Of a stretch of 64,000 nt of DNA, positions 36,701-44,894 are shown piece after piece; position 1 is the first letter of the stretch, and every line of letters starts with the position of its first letter. The stretch is from the NCBI RefSeq assembly GCF_039536765.1, contig NZ_BAAAZF010000001.1, forward strand, positions 1,550,001 through 1,614,000, in the 5' to 3' direction. The notes beneath the pieces were generated by a model. The model did no database searches, was not told where the DNA came from, and was given only the letters and a program-made list of their open reading frames with translations. The translations under genes and the position numbers were made by a program. This DNA is from Parerythrobacter jejuensis. GTDB taxonomy: Bacteria; Pseudomonadota; Alphaproteobacteria; Sphingomonadales; Sphingomonadaceae.

Positions 36701-37654
36701 GGCGCGGAGCGTATTTATGCGGAAGACGTCGTGCGAGAAAGCAAGGGCAAGGGTGCAGTGCTTTGCACGCTTACCGCATGGCGGGCGATGCAGTTCGGGA
36801 TGCTGCCTGCGCTCAAAGAATGGTTCGGCACCCTTTTCCTGGCACAATCGAGCTTCGATGAATTCCTGCAGATGCGCAGCGAGAGTGAGCTGTCTGCCAA
36901 GCACGATCATGGATCGATCGGTTATATCGATGGTGAATACGTCCGGACTGAACAGAGTGCCGCCGAAAGTCGGATCATCGTACAGAGGATCGATGAAGGC
37001 ATCGCTTTTATCCAGGAGCATTGCGAAATCTGCCCGGTCGATGACGAGGAGTTCTCTGGCGCAGACCTTGGGGTCGTTGCCTGTGACGCAGATTTGCTCG
37101 TGGATCCGATCCTGCTAGCGCGCGCGAAGGTGGCGACGCTCTTGTCGGATGAGCTCAACCTGCGCCAATTGGCGCAGCAGTTCGGGATTGAGCGCCTTGC
37201 TTGGCTCCAGACATGCGCGACGATCTTAGCAGAGAATGAGCTTCTCACCGAGGAGGAAGAATGCGGCGTCGTAGCCAACCTCGCGGTATGGCGACATGGT
37301 CATGTCTCACTAAATGGCCGCACACTTGCCGGAATTGCCGAGAATGGGCCACCTCCGTCATACGCGCATTTCAAGGCGGCGGCGGAATACCTCGGTGGGG
37401 CAGATGCAGACATGCCGTCACATATTCTCGCTACGATTGGGGCTATGGAGCGGCTTTGGCAGTCGGACCTTCCGAGCTTCGAGCAAGGGCGCTGCGCCGG
37501 CCATCTCCTTGACCGCCTGATCGCGGATAGAGAAAACTGGCGGGAGGTTCTCGACGCGCTGGGCCAACACTTGGATCGGGTGCGTCGTAGGACGTGGACG
37601 GGCGAACGCTCAGCAGAATACTTGAACAGCTGGCGGCAAGGACATTTTCTGTAG
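33791..37654 (+). CDS. Large nuclease-like / TPR / GreAB-C / PIN-like conflict protein
   Basis: A 1287-residue multidomain protein starting at GTG, overlapping the AbiEii stop by four bases. Residues ~10-135 look like a restriction-endonuclease-like domain: GIDVVG (Asp 47) and IQCKL (Gln 63-x-Lys 65) in the D...(E/Q)xK arrangement. Residues ~190-800 are a solenoid of TPR-type helical pairs. About residues 815-885 resemble the C-terminal FKBP-like domain of GreA/GreB (DHPLAKLVIGRKVGDRF and following). The C-terminal part (about 915-1180) is PIN-like, with MLPALKEWFGTLFLAQSSFDEF and LLSDELNLRQLAQQFG. This is the architecture of TPR-GreAB-C-PIN conflict proteins. Function is inferred: RNA or DNA cleavage linked to transcription. 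Confidence 0.68.
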   Translation: MTTQSVIPIPPDEAIFEQNIAILFRSILGDPNVKRVAKRGKVQKGIDVVGKRDRDPAQPVGIQCKLRTTGRKLTEDEARAELEKALYFRPKLTEFFIATTAEDDVTYDEIAAKLSQEQAAQGRAIDVQIWGWNTLQDRIGEDQKALDAFYPDSTPLTRRLEAIGEEQAKQTEQLSAKVDTTYLVQQETLTVLQGVAGETAKGQQLLTQWDAQIDAYRDMLNDGRVNSAFELFTKLEDRLASSDEPRVRARVRANIGLCHQRLGDEERAGECLLEAYAIYPDDDRIATNRILGLQLLRRFDASIEATEERLQDNPDDEHAAGFVFQGAMFLGEEIDPYAIVPPHLLDRTLVRIYECHYLRQRGRMDEFVTRALQTLETDPDNDDVKRIAADALLEKRLGDGQFSRSPIVDSESRRDLETAERLLSEQWERTRCYDNADQDPFLTSGCNLVTLYRALQRPADARRIAAQLLGIAPESPKVLTVAAHAALDEEKLEEADAHASALPESSERTSLLLNIWSATGAWQKIIEHANDERRAATEGELLQQFDTMVFRARFLSDPPSATLADAEEMLARWPDSLPVHIMVADFFSQQSPDRFEAVFEIAKQMAGGDIPYAHRLMFANLCYLTEKWSEVVEALAGYVATDIDTPPLRWLAMAYTNADRASGTSAFFGSLSEEFLKEGGYARIAAGAQYNRGDLKEAERYARIAITACPSDLRSHLLLHGALHRRNDLRAASRHIAKLDPEKLEGSPLEKLRLAQILRQDVDVERGMALGFEVAAYNRNIREVAVAWPGFVFFDQNLPDDIAKVPVARENLWFHLRGIDGDDDVQGILTDDEIPEARCFPLDHPLAKLVIGRKVGDRFNFPQPVGPDREYELAALKHRVVWLLHDIMETHADRFPEETSMFTVKMKGDDVSSVLEIAKDHSEHARSMLDIYDEHPIPVCVLAPMYKRSVVGMAEHIAGSGREIRTCHGIGAERIYAEDVVRESKGKGAVLCTLTAWRAMQFGMLPALKEWFGTLFLAQSSFDEFLQMRSESELSAKHDHGSIGYIDGEYVRTEQSAAESRIIVQRIDEGIAFIQEHCEICPVDDEEFSGADLGVVACDADLLVDPILLARAKVATLLSDELNLRQLAQQFGIERLAWLQTCATILAENELLTEEEECGVVANLAVWRHGHVSLNGRTLAGIAENGPPPSYAHFKAAAEYLGGADADMPSHILATIGAMERLWQSDLPSFEQGRCAGHLLDRLIADRENWREVLDALGQHLDRVRRRTWTGERSAEYLNSWRQGHFL

Positions 37655-37887
37655 CGCCAGTTCTTACCTCTCCCTCATCCAGCATTGAAGTATTCGTTAT
37701 TGGTCTGATCTGAGGCCGGAAGCTGAATGGCAGCTTTGAAGCGATTACCGCCAAAACCGGACTGTCAGCTATCGCCCCAAAACGTGCGCCGCCACTTAGC
37801 GACTGAGATGGAATGAGAAGCGGACGGTGACAAGCTTCCTTTCGCATACGCTCTAGAGACGAGTAAGAGAGGTTGAGGAGTCGCGAA

Positions 37888-38619
37888 ATGAACTACCCGC
37901 CATTCACCGATCTGTTGGCACTGTCGAATGATCTCAAGCGGACTGGAAAGCAAAAAAAGCTGAAGGGAACCCTCCTGCAGGCGTGGCGGGCTGAAGCCTG
38001 TCTCGGCGATCTCTTGCAGGCCAGCGATTGCTGTGAGCGGCTTCGGGCGATCGTAGATCAGGAGGGCAAATCACACGGCCCTGCCGAGCAAACGGTCATC
38101 AAGGCTCTGCAGACAACGGCTGTCATGCTCTACGCGCGAGCGACATCAACAGGTGGGAAAGGTGTCGAGCGTGGATCGATCCAATTGAACAAGCAAGGCC
38201 TATCGAGTGAACAGAAAGAGGATCATGAAGCTCTAATTTCGCTTCGAAACGAAGCTTTGGCCCACGTTAACCCAACCCACAAAGTGGGAGATCGCCTATG
38301 GCACAAGGTCTCTCTGTTTGCGGTTCCGAATGCTCATGGCCAATGGACCCCAGCGGCAGCAACCAATGAAACCACTTGGCATCGCGAAACGCTTGAACGG
38401 TTAGAGCGGATGCTCCCATTGGCGATAAAGTTTGTCGCCGAGAAATTCAAAATTCGGCTTAAAATGGTCGGAGATAGTATGGGCGAAGCGGGGATTGATG
38501 AAGCCATGTTTCGTAGATACCTCTTCGATCCAATCGAAGTTTTTGGCAGCGAGGCGGTAGTAATGCGGTTACTGTCGTCACGCGGAAAAGCATCGGAACG
38601 TTTCTGGGTAAATGAATGA
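37888..38619 (+). CDS. Unknown protein with HEPN-like Rx5H motif
   Basis: A 243-residue, largely helical protein. The ATG at 37888 follows GAGGAG at a normal distance. LISLRNEALAHVNP contains R120-x5-H126, which fits the Rx4-6H signature of HEPN ribonucleases; the flanking helices (TVIKALQTTAVMLYARA before and LERLERMLPLAIKFVAEKF after) are compatible with that fold. No other motif is seen. It stands between the TPR-type gene and the dcm cassette with gaps of over 200 bases on both sides, so it may be an independent unit. The HEPN assignment is tentative. Confidence 0.5.
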   Translation: MNYPPFTDLLALSNDLKRTGKQKKLKGTLLQAWRAEACLGDLLQASDCCERLRAIVDQEGKSHGPAEQTVIKALQTTAVMLYARATSTGGKGVERGSIQLNKQGLSSEQKEDHEALISLRNEALAHVNPTHKVGDRLWHKVSLFAVPNAHGQWTPAAATNETTWHRETLERLERMLPLAIKFVAEKFKIRLKMVGDSMGEAGIDEAMFRRYLFDPIEVFGSEAVVMRLLSSRGKASERFWVNE

Positions 38620-38829
38620 GCGTGCGTACCTGGGGCGTCAGCGGAACGTCCGCTCTTCAGATACTAGGTTCAAATGCGGCCAGTCGGCTAACGGCCCAGA
38701 AGGAGACCTTCAGAATTTGGGTGCCTGTCGTTCCGTTTTCACGCTGTGGATACAAATGCAGAACAGATTTGCGCGGCGGGAAGGTTGGTGCCATCCTGTC
38801 TCATAATTGCCTAGGCTCAGGATGGTTAG

Positions 38830-40077
38830 ATGTCGCACGACCCAATTTTTTTCGAAATGGAATTGCACAAAGCTGGACTAGACCCTGCGACTGCGGCTGA
38901 CGAACTCGGACTGTCTCCTAGACAGATCAAAAGGTACATTAGTGGCGAGTGTCATCCATCGAAACTGGTCAGAGGAAAGATCAGCGAATTGGTTGCGAGA
39001 CGGGTTTCCCCTAATCAGACTCAGAAAAGTTTCAAATTTATCGATCTTTTCGCAGGTATCGGCGGAATGCGTTTGGGATTTGAGGCGATCGGCGGCAAAT
39101 GCATTTTCACCAGCGAGCGAGACCGGTTCTCACAGAAGACCTACCTTCACAATTTTCCTGATGGCGAAGACCATAAGTTCGCCGGCGACATTCGCCCATA
39201 TGGCCAAGATCCCTCGAAAATTCCGGAGTTTGATGTTCTTCTGGCCGGCTTTCCGTGCCAGCCGTTCTCGCTTGCCGGCGTGTCGAAAAAAAACTCGCTT
39301 GGCCGTGCCCACGGATTTGCGTGCGAGGACCAAGGCAATCTGTTTTTCGATATTGCGCGCATAATTGACCATCACCGTCCAGCCGCTTTCTTGCTGGAAA
39401 ACGTCAAAAATCTTCAAAGCCATGACGAAGGAAATACCTTCGATGTTATCCGGCGTACTCTCACTGAGGAACTCGGTTACAAAATCGACTTCCGGATAAT
39501 AAACTCTGCCCCCTTCGTGCCCCAGAAGCGTCAGCGCATCTTTATAGTTGGCTTCAGAGAGGACGTCGGATTCAGCTTTGAGCAGATCGAGAAGAAATTT
39601 CCTCCGAAAGAGGAATGGCCAACCTTGGGTGCAATCCTTCAGGGGCACAATGAGATCGATTCGAAGTACACCCTGACGCCGAAGCTGTGGGCCTACCTGC
39701 AGGCCTATCGCGAAAAACACGAGAAGGCAGGGAACGGATTCGGTTTCACGACAAATGGGCCAGGCGATGTCGCCCGAACGCTCTCGGCCCGCTATCACAA
39801 GGACGGCTCCGAGATCCTCATCAGCCAGAAGGGTACTCGTCCTCGCCGACTGACCCCTCGAGAGTGTGCGCGTCTCATGGGGTTCGAGCGGAATGATCGC
39901 GAGTGGATTATTCCCGTTTCTGATACGCAGGCCTACCGCCAGTTCGGCAATGCGGTAGTCGTCCCGGTTGTCGAAGCGATTGCCCGGCACATGGAGCCTG
40001 CATTAGGACGGGCGCTGGCCAAAGAGCAGGTCGTAGCCTCCCGGACGATGTTCGAACCGGAGGCGTCCGTTGCCTGA
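38830..40077 (+). CDS. DNA cytosine-5 methyltransferase, Dcm type, with N-terminal HTH
   Basis: A 415-residue C5-methyltransferase. An N-terminal HTH (about residues 15-45, AADELGLSPRQIKRYISGE) precedes the catalytic domain: motif I DLFAGIGGMRLGF (about 71-83), motif IV GFPCQPFS with the catalytic Cys (about 140-147), ENVKN (VI), QKRQRIFIVG (VIII), a target recognition region, and RQFGNAVVVPVV (X). Dcm has a similar N-terminal extension before motif I. The vsr gene overlaps its 3' end. With Vsr and an EcoRII-N-like protein in the same cassette, CCWGG is the likely target, but the specificity cannot be read from sequence alone. Confidence 0.93.
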   Translation: MSHDPIFFEMELHKAGLDPATAADELGLSPRQIKRYISGECHPSKLVRGKISELVARRVSPNQTQKSFKFIDLFAGIGGMRLGFEAIGGKCIFTSERDRFSQKTYLHNFPDGEDHKFAGDIRPYGQDPSKIPEFDVLLAGFPCQPFSLAGVSKKNSLGRAHGFACEDQGNLFFDIARIIDHHRPAAFLLENVKNLQSHDEGNTFDVIRRTLTEELGYKIDFRIINSAPFVPQKRQRIFIVGFREDVGFSFEQIEKKFPPKEEWPTLGAILQGHNEIDSKYTLTPKLWAYLQAYREKHEKAGNGFGFTTNGPGDVARTLSARYHKDGSEILISQKGTRPRRLTPRECARLMGFERNDREWIIPVSDTQAYRQFGNAVVVPVVEAIARHMEPALGRALAKEQVVASRTMFEPEASVA

Positions 40078-40534
40078 CATTGTGGGTCCGGAAACCCGGA
40101 GCCATATGATGTCTCGTATCGGCGGAAAAAACACAAAACCGGAACTGCTCATCCGATCTGGCCTCCACAGGCGCGGATATCGATATCGACTGCATGACAG
40201 AACCTTGCCCGGCCGCCCAGATATCGTCCTGGCGCAATGGAGAACGATTATCGAAGTTCGGGGATGCTTCTGGCACGGTCACGACTGTCACCTGTTCCGA
40301 TGGCCTGAGACGAGGGCACAGTTCTGGCGGGACAAGATCAAAGCGAACGTCCAGCGTGATGAGAAAAATCGAGCGGCAATTCTGGGGATGGGATGGCGCC
40401 TGGCTGAGGTATGGGAGTGCCAGCTGAAAGGCAGGATGCGGCGACCGCTGGCGGACGTTCTGGATGAGTTATCGAGATTTATTGAAGGGGCCAATGAAAG
40501 GTGTGTCGTGGGCCCCGATAAGACCGTGCTCTAA
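40070..40534 (+). CDS. vsr: Very short patch repair endonuclease Vsr
   Basis: Vsr nicks 5' of the T in T:G mismatches arising from deamination of 5-methylcytosine. The 154-residue protein has the family start PDIVGPETRSHMMSRIGGKNTKPE in its usual form, GRPDIVL with the catalytic Asp, EVRGCFWHGHDCH with the metal and Zn ligands, and WRDKIKANVQRDEKN. TTG at 40070 is the only start that keeps the conserved N-terminus and overlaps the methylase gene by eight bases. Pairing with Dcm is classical. Confidence 0.93.
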   Translation: MPDIVGPETRSHMMSRIGGKNTKPELLIRSGLHRRGYRYRLHDRTLPGRPDIVLAQWRTIIEVRGCFWHGHDCHLFRWPETRAQFWRDKIKANVQRDEKNRAAILGMGWRLAEVWECQLKGRMRRPLADVLDELSRFIEGANERCVVGPDKTVL

Positions 40535-40634
40535 TCATAGCGCCCTGCTTGCGACGGCTTCGTCCATAAAACAAAGCAGGATAGTCAAACCTAATCATCG
40601 TGTTATTCAGCTTGAGGAATTTTTGGGGGCTTGC

Positions 40635-42266
40635 ATGACTGATCCATCACTAGTCAATAATCCTGACGCTGATCGCCTTATTCACGGGCTTCGGGATACC
40701 GGCTACAATTTCAATACGGCTGCAGCCGATATCATCGACAACTCAATCGCAGCCGGCGCAAACCGGATCGATGCCCTTTTCGATATGGACACGGAGGGGC
40801 GCAAGATCGTCACTTTCGCAGATAACGGGCATGGAATGGATGCCGAGCAGCTTCATGCGGCCATGCGTTATGGTGCGCCAGTCAGGAACAATCTCGCCTC
40901 GCTCGGAAAATTTGGTCTGGGCCTGAAAACCGCCTCGAGCTCGGTCTGCCGCCGATACACCGTGTACAGCAGGCGCTCGGTCGACCAACCCATCGCCAAA
41001 CTGGCTTGGGATCTCGATCATGTGACCGAGGTCAACCAGTGGGAGATGCTGCGCGAGCCAGTCACCGATGAGGAGGAGGAGCGCTTCGAAGATCTGGTTG
41101 GCGAGCGCGGAACAATGGTCGTCTGGCAGAAATGCGACCGAATACTCGACAGGGAATACTCCGCCCCGGGTGGCACACATGAAATGAACGCACTCAAGAG
41201 GAAAGCGGCCAGCCTCTCACGTCACTGTGCACTCGTCTACTATCGCTTCCTCGACGGTACAGATCGCCGCGAGCGCGATATCCGTCTGACGATCGACGGC
41301 GAGGAGGTCCTCGCTTGGAACCCCTTCTATCTCGAGAAATCAGAACAGGTTCTCGATGAGAAGCACCAGAGAATCCCTCTCGAGCTTTCCAATGGGGAGG
41401 TGCATGAGGCGACAATGAGGGCCTACATTCTTCCGCGCGCCAAGGAATTGTCCAAAGAAGAGCAAGGCATCGCCCGGATCGCAAACCATGCACAGGGCTT
41501 CTATATCCATCGCGAGGGGCGCGTCATTCACAGTGGTGGCTGGCTTGGTGTCTTTGGTGGTGTTGAGCCACATACTTCACTTCTCAGGATCGAATTCGAC
41601 TTCGGACACGAGCTTGACGATGCCTTCAGGGTCGACGTGAAGAAGTCACGGATTCTTTTCGATCCTGCACTTGAGGATCTGCTCAAGGAAATCCTCCAGC
41701 CTATATACCGAGAGGCCAACAACCGATATCGCAACAAGGCAAGGCAGGACATCTCCGGTGGTGGCGGAGTAGATCACTCGGCATCAAATACGAACATCGA
41801 CAATACGTCAGGCAGGAAGGAGCCGCGGGGAGAGTCCTACGACGAGAAAACCGGTGAAGCGACAATCCAGAACCGGAAAGGGCGGGTGGTGCTCCACAAT
41901 GTCGAAAAGTCCGACGTGGATCCGGGCTCGGTCTACATTCAGCCGGTCGAATTTCTGCCATCTGGCGATCTCTATGAGCCGGCCATGTATCCGGTCGGAG
42001 GATCGGACGTTCTCCGGACTGGCGTTCGGATAAACAGATCGCACGACTTCTACACCAAGATCTACATGCGAGCGCAGGATAACGGGTACTCCATCGAAGG
42101 GATGGATTACCTGCTCTGGGCTCTTGCTGCTGCAGAGCTGGACAATACAAACAAAGATCTCGAGCCGCTGTTCGAGGACATACGGGAAGAGGTTTCGACG
42201 AATCTGAAACGCCTGCTGCGTGTGCTCCCGCTTCCGGACGAGGAAGATCTGAACGGTGGCGAATAA
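40635..42266 (+). CDS. GHKL ATPase, MORC/MutL-like
   Basis: A 543-residue protein with a Bergerat-fold ATPase domain: AAADIIDNSIAAGA (N-box, about residues 28-41), ADNGHGMD (about 63-70) and LGKFGLGLKTAS (about 92-103). The middle S5-like region continues with FRVDVKKSRILFDP, and the C-terminal ~180 residues are unassigned. This is the ATPase type seen in MORC proteins and in bacterial restriction-modification-linked MutL-like proteins. The ATG at 40635 fits the start of the conserved region; a longer frame upstream overlaps vsr but lacks support. It lies 100 bases after vsr and overlaps the HNH gene. It could clamp and dimerise on DNA in an ATP-dependent way. Confidence 0.8.
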   Translation: MTDPSLVNNPDADRLIHGLRDTGYNFNTAAADIIDNSIAAGANRIDALFDMDTEGRKIVTFADNGHGMDAEQLHAAMRYGAPVRNNLASLGKFGLGLKTASSSVCRRYTVYSRRSVDQPIAKLAWDLDHVTEVNQWEMLREPVTDEEEERFEDLVGERGTMVVWQKCDRILDREYSAPGGTHEMNALKRKAASLSRHCALVYYRFLDGTDRRERDIRLTIDGEEVLAWNPFYLEKSEQVLDEKHQRIPLELSNGEVHEATMRAYILPRAKELSKEEQGIARIANHAQGFYIHREGRVIHSGGWLGVFGGVEPHTSLLRIEFDFGHELDDAFRVDVKKSRILFDPALEDLLKEILQPIYREANNRYRNKARQDISGGGGVDHSASNTNIDNTSGRKEPRGESYDEKTGEATIQNRKGRVVLHNVEKSDVDPGSVYIQPVEFLPSGDLYEPAMYPVGGSDVLRTGVRINRSHDFYTKIYMRAQDNGYSIEGMDYLLWALAAAELDNTNKDLEPLFEDIREEVSTNLKRLLRVLPLPDEEDLNGGE

Positions 42267-43095
42267 CCTTCCTACACTTTCCTCAGTTGATCCGATCGTC
42301 CGGGATGAGGTTGCTGAAGGAACCGGGGCCGAAATTCTCACGCGGATGGTTTCGGGAAAGCCACCTGCTCTGGAGATCGGCTTCGCAGACCTCGGCTGGA
42401 GGCGCAGCCCACGCCTGCAAATCCAGCCGCATGGCATGCATGCATTCAGAGCTTCTCTCGCCTTCGGGGATTTCAGCCGGACAGTCTTCGAGCGCATGAA
42501 CTTGGCTGATGACGAGTCACATGAGCTCGCCATTTCGCTGATAGAGTCAATAGAGGGTGATGCCCGCGCACTTGAATTTCCCCGGCCGGAGGCCCGTCGG
42601 TGGTCCCTCGACAGCGAGTTTACGCTCAACATCGTTTCCAAACGGGCCAAGCACGACAATGCGGAAGATCGCATTCGGGGTCTCGCCTCAGAGATCATTG
42701 TGCCAGTGATGGCAGCGATGGCCGAACTAAACGGATATGACACTGTGGGCGAGGTCGAATGCGACGCTGAAATGGAGGGTGCAATTCGCGTATCGACCAT
42801 AAGACGACGCGAGCGGAATCCCCGCAACAGACTTCTCGCAATCAGGATACATGGAACGATCTGCAAGGTCTGCGGTGAAGACCATGGCAGACAGTTCGGC
42901 TTTGAGGACTCACTCGTCGAGATCCACCACTCGCAGCCGCTTTCTCTCAGCGACGAGGGTCGACTTTATGATCCGCGAACGGACCTCGTGCCATTGTGTC
43001 CGACCTGTCACCGCGCCGCACACCGGAGGCGCCCGCTGCCCTTCACAGTAGAGGAGCTTCAGTCGATGCTCTCGTCAACGGGAGATCTCTTCTGA
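42256..43095 (+). CDS. HNH endonuclease
   Basis: A 279-residue protein. The N-terminal ~190 residues are unassigned; the C-terminal domain (about 200-268) is an HNH nuclease with paired zinc cysteines: CKVCGEDHG, then LVEIHHSQPL with the catalytic His pair, then LVPLCPTCHRAAHRR. It is the only obvious double-strand-cutting enzyme of the cassette apart from Vsr. GTG start overlaps the GHKL gene by 11 bases, and the SNF2 gene follows after five bases, so tight co-expression is likely. Confidence 0.87.
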   Translation: MANNLPTLSSVDPIVRDEVAEGTGAEILTRMVSGKPPALEIGFADLGWRRSPRLQIQPHGMHAFRASLAFGDFSRTVFERMNLADDESHELAISLIESIEGDARALEFPRPEARRWSLDSEFTLNIVSKRAKHDNAEDRIRGLASEIIVPVMAAMAELNGYDTVGEVECDAEMEGAIRVSTIRRRERNPRNRLLAIRIHGTICKVCGEDHGRQFGFEDSLVEIHHSQPLSLSDEGRLYDPRTDLVPLCPTCHRAAHRRRPLPFTVEELQSMLSSTGDLF

Positions 43096-43100
43096 CCAGA

Positions 43101-44894
43101 ATGGCCAATCCGCCCCGATTCAGTGAAATCGCGTCCACGCAATTCGAGGGTCTGCGTGTGGATTCCCGGTTTCTCGAACCAGTCCTATCGATCGAAAGAA
43201 ATGCAGACGAGGCCTTCGTCGCCGTTCTGGAGGGATGGAAACAGACCCGCGATGGACCGTTAAGGTACAGGATGCCTTCGATCAATCACGACTGGGTCGA
43301 AGCCGATCAAGTAATACGACGAATTCCTCCTGACGCCCCGTCGATCGCCGAATCAATGCTCGATGGTCTCGATTGCAACAGTCTGACACTCGCGCAGGCT
43401 TTGGAGCTCTCTCGCGTCGCCGATGGCCTTCGGCTCCATCTTCGTCCGGAAGTTTTCGATCTGACTGGAACGGCGGATCTCGAGACCGATGTCTCTCCCC
43501 GAGGGCTTCAGGGCAAATTATTTGAGTATCAGGCCAACGGAGTGGCTTGGATGGCCGACAGGGCCAGGCGTGCGGGCGGCTTTATACTGGCCGACGAAAT
43601 GGGGCTCGGTAAGACGATCCAGATCATAGCCCTGCTCCTGAAATTTCGTCCGTCACCGGCCAATCCGGCGCTGATTATTGCTCCCACTACGCTTTTGACC
43701 AACTGGCAGCAAGAACTGCTCCGCTTCGCCCCCTCGTTCACCCATCTCCTGCATCGCGGTTCCAATCGCGCAGGTATCTCGAACGATCTAGCGAGGGCCG
43801 ATATTGTAATCACCACCTACGACACAGTGGCATCGGATCGCGCGCTGATCGAAAGTGTGAACTGGCGATGGATCATCCTCGACGAGGCTCAGGCAGTTCG
43901 CAATCCGGAGACGGCAAGACGGAAAGCAATCGAGAATATTCCGCGTGAGCATATGGTGCCAATGACCGGGACACCTGTCGAAACCAGTCTGAGGGATCTC
44001 TGGTCCCTGATGGACCTCGCTGTCCCGGGTCTTCTAGGAAATCTCAGTAGTTTCGAAGCAAGCTACACTGACGATGTTGCAGGTGCCGGCGCCCTTTCCT
44101 CAATCGTCGGAGGGCTGATACTCCGGAGGCGGGTCGAGGACGTGGCCAAGGACCTGCCTGAGCGCATAGACATCGATCTCCCAATTGATACGGGTGTCCA
44201 GTTTTCCGATGACTACATGACGCTGAGGAACAGAGTCTTGGAAAAATATCCGCAGGCGGGGCATCTGGTCGCCGTGAATCAGCTCGCGATGCTGTGCGCG
44301 CACCACGTCTTTCCGGACCGGGATGGCATGGAGATCGATGAAGCGATCCGTCTGCTGCCACATTCCGAGCTGATGTCACCGAAGCTCGAAGCCACCCTGG
44401 AGCTCCTTCAGGAGGCCTTCGCAAACGGACGCAAAGTACTGCTGTTCTCGAATTTCAACGGCACGGTCCAGCTTCTCGAGCGAGTGGCTGGGTTGCTACC
44501 CGATGCCTACTGGAATGCAATCAACGGCTCCACTCCACAGGCCGAGCGTCAGGAAATAGTCGACGCCTTTACCGAGTTTGCCGGACCAGCGTGTCTCGTG
44601 CTCAATCCCAAAGCCGCCGGAGCCGGGCTCAACATCACAGCGGCGACAATCGTCATCCACTACACGCTCTACTGGAACCCTGCGCTTGAGGCGCAAGCGA
44701 GTGCCCGCGCCCATAGGCGAGGGCAGACGCAACCCGTACGCATCTATCGCCTTTTCTATCCCGACACTGTCGAAGAGGTCATGCTTGAGCGGTCGTTGCG
44801 CCGCCGCGAGATGGGCGATGCCGTAATGGAGGATGCAGAGGCCGAGAAAGCCGATCTCCGCAAGGCGATCGATATGGGCCGAGGCGGGTCGTGA
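43101..44894 (+). CDS. SNF2-family DNA-dependent ATPase
   Basis: A 597-residue SWI2/SNF2 motor. Motif I DEMGLGKTIQ (about residues 165-174), motif II LDEAQAVRNP (DEAQ form, about 259-268), motif III MTGTPVET, and the second RecA domain with LLFSNFNGTVQLLERV, AAGAGLNITAA and SARAHRRGQTQPV (motif VI). These enzymes translocate on double-stranded DNA. The N-terminal ~130 residues are unassigned and could mediate contacts with the other products. The ATG at 43101 is used; an earlier start inside the HNH gene is possible. The stop overlaps the next GTG. Confidence 0.9.
   Translation: MANPPRFSEIASTQFEGLRVDSRFLEPVLSIERNADEAFVAVLEGWKQTRDGPLRYRMPSINHDWVEADQVIRRIPPDAPSIAESMLDGLDCNSLTLAQALELSRVADGLRLHLRPEVFDLTGTADLETDVSPRGLQGKLFEYQANGVAWMADRARRAGGFILADEMGLGKTIQIIALLLKFRPSPANPALIIAPTTLLTNWQQELLRFAPSFTHLLHRGSNRAGISNDLARADIVITTYDTVASDRALIESVNWRWIILDEAQAVRNPETARRKAIENIPREHMVPMTGTPVETSLRDLWSLMDLAVPGLLGNLSSFEASYTDDVAGAGALSSIVGGLILRRRVEDVAKDLPERIDIDLPIDTGVQFSDDYMTLRNRVLEKYPQAGHLVAVNQLAMLCAHHVFPDRDGMEIDEAIRLLPHSELMSPKLEATLELLQEAFANGRKVLLFSNFNGTVQLLERVAGLLPDAYWNAINGSTPQAERQEIVDAFTEFAGPACLVLNPKAAGAGLNITAATIVIHYTLYWNPALEAQASARAHRRGQTQPVRIYRLFYPDTVEEVMLERSLRRREMGDAVMEDAEAEKADLRKAIDMGRGGS

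Noticed and set aside
38612-38806. 64-codon frame between the HEPN-like gene and the methylase
   Set aside because: Overlaps the preceding gene end, has no ribosome site and overlaps other open frames of equal quality.
38830-40534. Simple orphan dcm-vsr pair as in enterobacteria
   Set aside because: The following five genes are tightly packed on the same strand and include nuclease, motor and EcoRII-N-like genes, so a larger cassette is the better reading.
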